Of a DNA stretch of 64,000 nt, positions 23,848 through 30,309 are shown one piece after another. The DNA is from Candidatus Villigracilis adiacens (GTDB lineage Bacteria; Chloroflexota; Anaerolineae; Anaerolineales; Villigracilaceae). A program made the position numbers and the translations under genes. Position 1 is the first letter of the stretch; every line of letters starts with the position of its first letter. The DNA lies in contig JADJBU010000026.1 of NCBI GenBank assembly GCA_016703605.1, positions 434,001 to 498,000 on the forward strand, read 5' to 3'. Under the pieces are notes generated by a model. That model worked only from the letters and a program-made list of their open reading frames with translations. It was not told where the DNA came from and did no database searches.

Positions 23848-25323
23848 ATGCAATTTATAAAATCCCGTTTGAATTATCTCTTCGGTTCCACCAAGGGACT
23901 GATCCTCGTTGCCATCGCGATGATCGCGGTGGTGACAGCCACGTGGGGAATGCTCTCGGGACCCATGGCGGAGATGGGCGTGCGCGAGGTGGTGATCAAA
24001 CTCCTCGGCATGGACATCGTCCAGTCTGAGCGCGAGGGGCGCATCATCATCCTGTATCACTCGATTGCCATGGCTGTCGTCGCCATCGAAACCTACATGG
24101 TGACGGGACTCTTGAAGATGAAAGAGTTCTACAAGATGGCTGTGCGCGTCCTCATCACCGTCGGCTACATTTTGACAATGGTCTTCGGCATGGGCTTCGC
24201 GTACTTCGGTCGCAACTGGGCGTTCCACGGACTGTACATCACGGGGCTTTCGCTGATCTTCTTTGCGGGCGTGTTGCTGTGCATCGCGCTCTGGCCCTGG
24301 AATCCTGAGTATTACATCACCGACAAGGATTATGCCCGCACAAAAAAAGGCGTTGACCTGGAACGCGTCGCATTCTTCACCGCCGCGGTGACAACGGTCA
24401 TCTCCGCTTTGTTCGGCGCAGTGCCTGGCTCGTTCTTCGGCAATGGCTTCGAGACCTTCCTCGCGGAGAATGTCATCCGCCTGCCGCACAAGACCACGAT
24501 GGAATATTCCATCATCGGGCATTTACACATCATGCTGGCGCTGATCGCCATCATGCTCACGCTCATCATCGGGCGCTGGCTGAACTTCAAAGGCGCGTGG
24601 CACAAAGTCGCCATGCCGTTGATGATCCTCGGCTGTATCGTGCTGAACCTCGGCGTGTGGGGCGTGGTCACTCCGCTCGAACCCGTGGCGCACATGATCA
24701 TCTACGTCGGCGCGACTCCGTCCATGCTGGCGGCGCTTTTTCTGCTCATCTGGAGTTGGGGCAAGTTCGCCAAAGAAGGCACAGCGCACATTACCAAACC
24801 CACCTTCCTACAGAAACTCGGTGCGATGGTCAGCGATCCGCTCAAGTTCGGTCCCACCTGGCAGATGCTCTTCATGAACTTCACCACCAGCGGCATCGGC
24901 ATCTTCATGGCGATCCGCCTCGACGAAATCTTCCGCATGTGGCCCGCCCGCGAAGAACGCATCGAACTGACGGGTCACTGGCACGCGCTCTCCGCCATCA
25001 TCGCCACCATCATCCTGATGTACTACGGCGACATGCTCGGGCTGAAAGGCAAAGTCCGCCAAATTTACGGCTGGTCGCTCATCTTCCTCTCCGACATCGC
25101 CCTCGGCGCGGTGACGGTCTTCGAAATGAAACGCCTCTTCATTGACGAAGCGACTCAACAACCGCTCGTCAACACGCTCATGTACATGATTGACTTCGGT
25201 CTTGGCATGTTGCTCGTCCTGCTTGCGGTTGTCATGGTCTGGCGTCTCACCGACCTCTTCAAACCAAAGGGACGCTGGACAGAAGAAACGACTCACGAAC
25301 TCGCGCAGGAGGTGACGAAATGA
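23848..25323 (+). CDS. Atypical heme-copper-oxidase-like 12-helix membrane protein
   Basis: A 491-residue protein with twelve predicted helices, the number of a heme-copper oxidase subunit I. Helix 2 has H71 (LYHSIAMAVVAIETYMV), where the low-spin heme ligand sits. Helix 6 has H225 and H227 (IIGHLHIMLALIAIM), helix 8 has H282 (PVAHMIIYVG) and helix 10 has H377 and H379 (LTGHWHALSAII), like the HxH heme pair of helix X. The classic HPEVY and HH copper ligands are missing. It could be a divergent NO reductase or oxidase, or a non-catalytic relative. A heme O synthase gene lies 1 kb downstream. RBS TTAGGAG; the next gene overlaps by ATGA. Confidence 0.7.
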   Translation: MQFIKSRLNYLFGSTKGLILVAIAMIAVVTATWGMLSGPMAEMGVREVVIKLLGMDIVQSEREGRIIILYHSIAMAVVAIETYMVTGLLKMKEFYKMAVRVLITVGYILTMVFGMGFAYFGRNWAFHGLYITGLSLIFFAGVLLCIALWPWNPEYYITDKDYARTKKGVDLERVAFFTAAVTTVISALFGAVPGSFFGNGFETFLAENVIRLPHKTTMEYSIIGHLHIMLALIAIMLTLIIGRWLNFKGAWHKVAMPLMILGCIVLNLGVWGVVTPLEPVAHMIIYVGATPSMLAALFLLIWSWGKFAKEGTAHITKPTFLQKLGAMVSDPLKFGPTWQMLFMNFTTSGIGIFMAIRLDEIFRMWPAREERIELTGHWHALSAIIATIILMYYGDMLGLKGKVRQIYGWSLIFLSDIALGAVTVFEMKRLFIDEATQQPLVNTLMYMIDFGLGMLLVLLAVVMVWRLTDLFKPKGRWTEETTHELAQEVTK

Positions 25324-26216
25324 AACGCCTCTTCTTTACCCTTAGCCTGTTGACGGCGTTACTAGCCTCGTGCGCCCCGGTAGATTTGAACGCTCCGATC
25401 CCCGCCTTCGACACGGGCATTGATCCGACCTCCTGGGCGCAGGTCCCCGCAGGCGAGTTCTACTTCGGTCAGCACGAAGACATCGAAACCACCGACGCTT
25501 ACGAGATCATGATCACCGATGTCACCGCCCAGCAATACGCGGACTTCCTCAATGCCGCCCTTACGGATGGCACGCTGAAAATCGAAGGCGACTCCGTCCT
25601 CGGCTACTATCCCGGCGACCCGTTCCACGGCGTCAAGCACGAACTCGAGATCAAAGCGGGAGACTGGCAATACATCCCGCTGAATGACCCGGCGCAGAGA
25701 ATCGAATTTGACGGAACCAGTTTCACGGTCCAGCCCGGATACGAGAACCATCCCATGACTTCGGTCACCTGGTTTGGCGCGTGGGGCTACTGCGAATATT
25801 ACGACTATCGCCTCCCCACCGAAGCCGAATGGGTAAAAGCCGCGCGCGGTGAGGATGAGCGTCCCTTCCCCTGGGGCGATGAAATCCTGCGCGAGAACGC
25901 CAACTTCTATTCGTCGCGTGACCCGTTTGAAGATATGTCCTCCTTCGGCTCGCGGACGAGTCCCGTCGGTTTCTATAACGGAAATGCCTACGACGGCTAT
26001 CAAACACTCGACTCCGCCTCGCCCTACGGACTCTACGACATGGCGGGCAACGTCTGGCAATGGGTCGGCGACGTCCAGCCGCAGGAAGGCTTCAGCGACC
26101 GCTTCATGAAGGGCGGCTCGAAAGACACCTACGACATGGACTTGCGCATCTGGGTTCGCAACTCCGCCCCGCCGATGTATTTCAGCCCGGGTGTTGGGTT
26201 CAGGTGTGTGAGGTAA
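25320..26216 (+). CDS. SUMF/NirV-like lipoprotein (formylglycine-generating-enzyme fold)
   Basis: A 298-residue lipoprotein with lipobox LLASC, translationally coupled to the oxidase-like gene. The FGE-sulfatase fold is shown by TSWAQVPAGEFYFGQ, VTWFGAWGYCEYYDYRLPTEAEW, FPWGDE, YGLYDMAGNVWQWVGD, MKGGSKD and GVGFRCVR at the end. The paired catalytic cysteines of true formylglycine-generating enzymes are not seen, so a structural or binding role is more likely. NirV, a SUMF protein encoded beside nitrite reductase nirK in several denitrifiers, is the closest known parallel for such an association; its own function is unsettled. Confidence 0.85.
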   Translation: MKRLFFTLSLLTALLASCAPVDLNAPIPAFDTGIDPTSWAQVPAGEFYFGQHEDIETTDAYEIMITDVTAQQYADFLNAALTDGTLKIEGDSVLGYYPGDPFHGVKHELEIKAGDWQYIPLNDPAQRIEFDGTSFTVQPGYENHPMTSVTWFGAWGYCEYYDYRLPTEAEWVKAARGEDERPFPWGDEILRENANFYSSRDPFEDMSSFGSRTSPVGFYNGNAYDGYQTLDSASPYGLYDMAGNVWQWVGDVQPQEGFSDRFMKGGSKDTYDMDLRIWVRNSAPPMYFSPGVGFRCVR

Positions 26217-26308
26217 AATGGTGAGAGTAGAGAGCGGTAAATGGTAAGTAGTAAATGGTAATTGCTCTTTACTCTCCAATCATCTATCGTTGAGCCGCAG
26301 GACACAAC

Positions 26309-27202
26309 ATGACCGCCCAATCTCCAATTACCAATTACCAATTACCAACTCCCAAAAAAATCTCCCTCTACTGGAGCCTGACCAAACCCCTCCAATCTGG
26401 CTTGCTCCTCGCCACTGGACTTGCCGGCTACATGAGCGCGCGCTGTCCTGTTTTCAACATGGGTACGATCCTCGGTGTGGCAGGCAGTCTCTTTCTTGCA
26501 ATCGCGGGCAGCACCGTGCTGAACATGTGGTGGGACCGCGACATTGACGCCAAAATGGGACGCACACAAAAGCGCGCCACCTCTTCTGGTCAATTGACCG
26601 AAAAAGAAGTCCTGCGCGTCGGCTTGTTCCTCTCTCTCGTGGGTGTCGGTTGGGCAGTTGCGCTGGACGCACTCTACGGGTTGATCGTCTTCGCCGGTCT
26701 CTTCTTCGATGTTGTCGTTTACAGCATCTGGCTCAAACGCCGTACTGCCTGGAGCATCGTCTGGGGCGGCGTTTCAGGAGCCATGCCCATCCTCGCGGGC
26801 CGCGCCCTCGGTCTCGGCGCCGTGGACTGGGTCGGACTCACCCTCGCCCTCGGCATCCTCTTCTGGATTCCGACTCACACGCTCACCTTCAGCATGAAGT
26901 TCTCCAAAGACTACGCCGCCGCCTGCGTCCCCACCTTCCCGTCCACCTATGGGCTCGGCGTGACGCGCGCAACGATTGCGATCTCGTCCGTGCTGGCCGC
27001 GCTCGCCATGATTGTTGCGGGCATCGGCATCGGCATGGACTGGGGCTTCCTGCGCCTGCTCGGCGTCCTCTCTGCGGGCTTGCTCATGCTCGCCGTCGCC
27101 ATCACCTTCAAACCCACCGAAAGCGTCAACTTCGGTCTGTTCAAATATGCATCCGTTTACATGCTCGCCGCGATGATCCTGGTCGTGCTGGAAGTGATCT
27201 AA
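26309..27202 (+). CDS. ctaB: Protoheme IX farnesyltransferase (heme O synthase)
   Basis: UbiA-type prenyltransferase of 297 residues that adds farnesyl to heme b to give heme O, the cofactor of many heme-copper oxidases. The substrate-binding motif NMWWDRDIDAKMGRTQKR is complete, and a second Asp-rich-type region reads TFSMKFSKDYAAACVPTFP. About nine helices. The start is inside a heptamer-like repeat: residues about 4-14 (SPITNYQLPTP) are encoded by copies of ACCAATT, so the native start may be later, near KKISLYWSL. Its place next to an oxidase-like gene supports a heme-bearing module. Confidence 0.9.
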   Translation: MTAQSPITNYQLPTPKKISLYWSLTKPLQSGLLLATGLAGYMSARCPVFNMGTILGVAGSLFLAIAGSTVLNMWWDRDIDAKMGRTQKRATSSGQLTEKEVLRVGLFLSLVGVGWAVALDALYGLIVFAGLFFDVVVYSIWLKRRTAWSIVWGGVSGAMPILAGRALGLGAVDWVGLTLALGILFWIPTHTLTFSMKFSKDYAAACVPTFPSTYGLGVTRATIAISSVLAALAMIVAGIGIGMDWGFLRLLGVLSAGLLMLAVAITFKPTESVNFGLFKYASVYMLAAMILVVLEVI

Positions 27203-27208
27203 TAACCC

Positions 27209-27263
27209 GGAGTCCAACGTCTCCCGACTTTGGACTTTCCAAAATCTGGAGATTTTGGACTCC
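27209..27263. repeat. GGAGTCCAACGTCTCCCGAC-type palindromic repeat
   Basis: Member of a dispersed family: GAGTCCAACGTCTCCCGAC followed by a mirrored CCAAAATCTGGAGATTTTGG block. Relatives lie at about 17691-17712, 39069-39110, 43170-43229, 52341-52395, 53551-53610 and 60415-60482. It fills the gap between ctaB and the next gene and leaves no obvious ribosome-binding site. Confidence 0.7.
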
Positions 27264-27275
27264 ATAAAAACACGT

Positions 27276-27881
27276 ATGAAACTCTCCCCCCTCGACCGCA
27301 TCCTCCTGCTCCTCACCGTCCTGCTCGCCTCTTATCAAGTCTCGGCAGGCATAGACGGCTTCGATACCCTGCCCATCATCGCCTATACCATCGCCTTTGG
27401 CGTGATCCTCGTGGCGGCATTGCTCATCTTCATTTTGGGATTTGGCGTGCTGGACTCCCCCATCGTCGTCATCGTCTCAACGATCATTCCCCTGAGTTTG
27501 GCGGTCGGACTCATCCACCAGCACGCCGCCTCGTTCGGGACCTGGTACCTGGTCTTCGCCATCATCGGTTTCCTCGCCGTGACGTTAACCCGCTCGATCC
27601 CCGCGCCGGGCAAAATCCCGACCATCGTGCTGGCAATCGTCCACGGCATCGCAGGCATGACGATTTTTCTCCTGCCGATCGTTTTATCAATTCAAGGCAA
27701 CGCGCATCCCATGTTTTCCCTCGTCGGCGTCGGCGGCGCGTTGATCGGCATTGGCGGGCTGGCGCTGTCCTTCCTCAAGGCGGGCAAACCCATCCTCTCG
27801 CAGGAGGTCATTCACAAGATCCTGCCTGTCATCCTGTTCCTGATGAGCCTGTGCTTCGTGATGGGATTCAAGTATGGATAG
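27276..27881 (+). CDS. Polytopic membrane protein, paralog of the 11462 gene
   Basis: A 201-residue protein of about six helices starting MKLSPLDRILLLL; a TTG at 27255 is in frame but lies in a repeat. The C-terminal two thirds match the 11462 product, with shared HGIAG, LIGIGGLALSF and VILFLMSLCFVMGFKYG. It has a second His pair (LIHQHAASFGTWY). It overlaps the next gene by 8 bp. Family unknown. Confidence 0.78.
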   Translation: MKLSPLDRILLLLTVLLASYQVSAGIDGFDTLPIIAYTIAFGVILVAALLIFILGFGVLDSPIVVIVSTIIPLSLAVGLIHQHAASFGTWYLVFAIIGFLAVTLTRSIPAPGKIPTIVLAIVHGIAGMTIFLLPIVLSIQGNAHPMFSLVGVGGALIGIGGLALSFLKAGKPILSQEVIHKILPVILFLMSLCFVMGFKYG

Positions 27882-28329
27882 AATCATCTCCTCACTCAGA
27901 TCCATGCGCGGCGAGTTGAAGAAGAGCCGTTACAAGATCTGGCTGCGGGCGTTTTTGCTGTTCCAATTCTCGGTCATGTTCGCCCTGTACTTTTTCCGAG
28001 ACATTGCGAACGGATATTTCAAATGGGAATGGGTTGCCCTGGTGTGTGCATCCTTCATCCCGGTCGGCTTTCTACTGAGTCTCATCGTGCCCATGAAAGC
28101 GGACGAGAACCTGCACGCCGTCACTCTCTCGCTCGATAAAGTCTATCTCTTCCTGATCTGGTTCCTGGTCATCGCCAAACTCATCATCGGGCGCATTCCC
28201 GCCTTCACCCCCGAAGCGGACTTCATCATGTCCGCCATCATCGGCATCATGTTCGGCAGGCTGGGCGGGATAGGCATTAGAGTAAGACACATAAAACTGC
28301 AACACGGTTTTATTCGAAATACGTTGTAG
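27874..28329 (+). CDS. Small membrane protein coupled to the 27276 gene
   Basis: A 151-residue protein with about four helices after a basic N-terminus (MDRIISSLRSMRGELKKSRYKIW). Its start lies 8 bp inside the preceding gene. No known motif was recognised. The end is followed at once by a strong terminator, so it closes the ctaB-27276-27874 transcript. Confidence 0.7.
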   Translation: MDRIISSLRSMRGELKKSRYKIWLRAFLLFQFSVMFALYFFRDIANGYFKWEWVALVCASFIPVGFLLSLIVPMKADENLHAVTLSLDKVYLFLIWFLVIAKLIIGRIPAFTPEADFIMSAIIGIMFGRLGGIGIRVRHIKLQHGFIRNTL

Positions 28330-28358
28330 GTCACGCTCGGAGCGTGACCTATTTTTTT
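28327..28358 (+). terminator. Strong intrinsic terminator
   Basis: TAGGTCACGCT (28327-28337) pairs with AGCGTGACCTA (28341-28351) and is followed by seven T. It starts within the stop codon of the preceding gene. Confidence 0.92.
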
Positions 28359-28377
28359 CCCACGAAAGGAGTAAACA

Positions 28378-29064
28378 ATGTCCACCAATAATTTCTTTGC
28401 AAAGTTCCTGCGCTTCATCGGGATCGTCCTCATGGGGTTGACGGGCGGCTTCACCCTGCTGGGCGGAATCGGCACCACCTGCGCGGCGCTCTTCCCCGCC
28501 AATTACGAAAGCATGGCGGCGCTTGCCCCGTTCCAGTGGCTGTATATCCTCTTTGTGCTGGCGGGAATCGCCCTCGGCATCTGGGGCATCCGGGCGACGG
28601 TCAACCTTGTGCGCGGGAGGTCCGACTCATACAGGATGAGCTTGCAGGCATTGATCGCCGGGACCCTGGTCGGCGGGTTGCACATTTACATGTCGCAAAT
28701 GCTGCGCGGTGCGTCCATGCCGGTGGATGCGGTGGTGTACACGACCGTCCTCACGCTGGTTGTCTTCCTGCTGTTCAAGATTCCCGGCATCTGGCAGGGA
28801 GTTGATTTCGCAAAAGCCAAAGCCGACCGAAACAAACCCGCGGGCGGCACGGCGGCGATTCTGCTCGGAATCATGACGCTCACCATCCAATACACAATGG
28901 GCGCGACCCACACCTGGGGCGGCGTCAACTATGCCGGCGCGTTCAACACAGGGATGACTCTGACCGGTTTCGGGCTGTTGTTGCTGGGAACGGGAATCTT
29001 CGTCAGCATGGCGAAGGTTTGGGAAACAGGATTCAGGCTCGAGGTCCAGAAGAGAGGCGCGTAA
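28378..29064 (+). CDS. Polytopic membrane protein at the end of the redox block
   Basis: A 228-residue protein with six to seven helices, starting MSTNNFFAKFLRFIG, with AAAGGAG 8 bp upstream. Features include GGIGTTCAALFP, GGLHIYMSQMLRG and a late GATHTWGGVNYAG loop. No recognised family. It lies alone between two terminators. Membership in the redox block rests on adjacency and type; no Crp-like dyad was found before it. Confidence 0.72.
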   Translation: MSTNNFFAKFLRFIGIVLMGLTGGFTLLGGIGTTCAALFPANYESMAALAPFQWLYILFVLAGIALGIWGIRATVNLVRGRSDSYRMSLQALIAGTLVGGLHIYMSQMLRGASMPVDAVVYTTVLTLVVFLLFKIPGIWQGVDFAKAKADRNKPAGGTAAILLGIMTLTIQYTMGATHTWGGVNYAGAFNTGMTLTGFGLLLLGTGIFVSMAKVWETGFRLEVQKRGA

Positions 29065-29079
29065 ACGGGGCGCGTCGCG

Positions 29080-29121
29080 CCAGACTTAATGAGACTCGTC
29101 CACCCGTCTGGCGCGACGCGC
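29080..29121. repeat. GTGCGTCGCACC-type inverted repeat
   Basis: GCGCGTCGCGCCAGAC (29080-29095) mirrors GTCTGGCGCGACGCGC (29106-29121). Related copies: 42043-42094 and 59099-59185, which share the GACGGG...ATGAGAC inner text. Confidence 0.75.
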
Positions 29122-29139
29122 ATACTCATCCACATCAAA

Positions 29140-29166
29140 AAATCCCCGCCAGTATGACGGGGATTT
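29140..29166. terminator. Terminator hairpin between convergent genes
   Basis: AAATCCCCG (29140-29148) pairs with CGGGGATTT (29158-29166), with A- and T-rich flanks on both sides, suiting termination in both directions. Confidence 0.82.
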
Positions 29167-29170
29167 CAAT

Positions 29171-29656
29171 TTATTGTTCGGTATCGGGGACGCTTGCCGG
29201 TGTTTTGCGCAATTGGTCTTCCTGTAGGACGCGCACGCCGTTGTTGACCTGGTTGCTGACTTTGGCGATCTGGTCCTGCAATTGCATCAAGATATCGAGG
29301 ACGTAATTATCCGCCTCGGCGCGGATGCCTTCGGCTTCGGCGCGCGCCTGGGCGAGGATCTGCTCGGCTCGGCGCTGGGCTTCCTGCGTGATGATGTCCT
29401 TTTGCGCTAGTTGGTCGGCTTTATCGCGGGCAAGTTGCAGGGTGCGGTTGGATTCCTCCTGTGCCTGTGCCATGACCCGGTCGCGCTGGGCGACGATCTG
29501 CTGGGCTTTCTTGACCTCTTCGGGGATGGCGATGCGCATCTGGTCGATCAGTTCGAGCATCTTGTCCTCATCCACGACAACGTTATGCGTGAAGGGCACA
29601 GCCTTCGCATCATTGAAAAGCTCTTCGAGACGGTCGATTAGTTGAAGAATATCCAT
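29171..29656 (-). CDS. Long coiled-coil cytosolic protein (DivIVA-like)
   Basis: A 161-residue soluble protein. After MDILQLIDRLEELFND and a short conserved-looking loop (VDEDKMLELIDQMRIAIPEEV) it is nearly all charged heptads (about 55-140, rich in Gln, Ala, Glu, Arg). Similar coiled-coil proteins are often encoded beside coaD in Chloroflexota and Gram-positive relatives and are annotated as DivIVA-like or ATP-synthase-b-like. No transmembrane helix, so the latter is unlikely. It follows coaD by 41 bp on the same strand. Confidence 0.7.
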   Translation of the reverse strand: MDILQLIDRLEELFNDAKAVPFTHNVVVDEDKMLELIDQMRIAIPEEVKKAQQIVAQRDRVMAQAQEESNRTLQLARDKADQLAQKDIITQEAQRRAEQILAQARAEAEGIRAEADNYVLDILMQLQDQIAKVSNQVNNGVRVLQEDQLRKTPASVPDTEQ

Positions 29657-29697
29657 AAGCAGTTCACCAATTGGGTGATTTTCTTTATTCTAGCACA

Positions 29698-30216
29698 TTA
29701 ATCCCGCAGCGCATTCGGCAGGGACTGCTCCCCCATTTGGGCAACCTTCTCCTTCAGGGCATGGTCGACGTACGACGGCACCATGCTGGAGACATCCCCG
29801 TTGAGCATGGCGATCTCGCGCACGGTGGACGATGAAAGGAAGGTGTGCTGCTCGGCGGTGATGAGCGCCACGGTTTCGACCGCGCCCCCGGCGAGACGCT
29901 GGTTCGCCAATGCCATGCGAAACTCGAATTCGAAATCGGAGAAGACGCGCAGTCCGCGCACGATGACCTGGGCGTCTATGTTTTTTGCGAATTCGATGGT
30001 CAGCCCGCTGTAGCCGGTGATCTTGATCTTGGGATTCTCCTTGAAAGACTGCCGCACCAGCGCAATGCGCTCCTCGGGGGAGAATAACAGGTTCTTCAAA
30101 GGCTTGTCATAGACCGCCATGACCACTTCGTCGAATAGTTTCGAGGCGCGGTTGGCAATGTCCATGTGACCGTAATGGATGGGGTCGAACGTTCCGGGAA
30201 ACAAGGCTCTAACCAT
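29698..30216 (-). CDS. coaD: Pantetheine-phosphate adenylyltransferase
   Basis: A 172-residue nucleotidyltransferase that joins ATP and 4'-phosphopantetheine to give dephospho-CoA, the penultimate step of CoA synthesis. FPGTFDPIHYGHMDIANRA holds the (T/H)xGH nucleotide-binding motif (HYGH), RGLRVFSDFEFEFRMALANQ the substrate-binding arginine stretch, and FLSSSTVREIAMLNGDVSSMVP the ISSTxIR-type loop. Length is normal for the family. Confidence 0.96.
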   Translation of the reverse strand: MVRALFPGTFDPIHYGHMDIANRASKLFDEVVMAVYDKPLKNLLFSPEERIALVRQSFKENPKIKITGYSGLTIEFAKNIDAQVIVRGLRVFSDFEFEFRMALANQRLAGGAVETVALITAEQHTFLSSSTVREIAMLNGDVSSMVPSYVDHALKEKVAQMGEQSLPNALRD

Positions 30217-30234
30217 TTTTCTCCAAACATTTTT

Positions 30235-30309
30235 AACACGAAGGACACGACGGTCACGAAGGTTAAGAACAATGCCTTTTTCCTCTTTGTACTTGGTGTC
30301 CTTTGTGTT
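30235..30309. repeat. AACACGAAGGACACGA inverted repeat between coaD and recG
   Basis: AACACGAAGGACACGA (30235-30250) mirrors GGTGTCCTTTGTGTT (30295-30309). Sister of the copy at 4834-4906. The right end touches the recG stop codon. Confidence 0.7.

Noticed and set aside
25320..26216. True formylglycine-generating sulfatase activator
   Set aside because: The paired active-site cysteines are not seen and no sulfatase gene lies nearby.
11383..29064. Standard denitrification island (nirS, nirK, norB, nosZ)
   Set aside because: No recognisable catalytic subunit of these enzymes is encoded; only accessory-type and divergent relatives are present.
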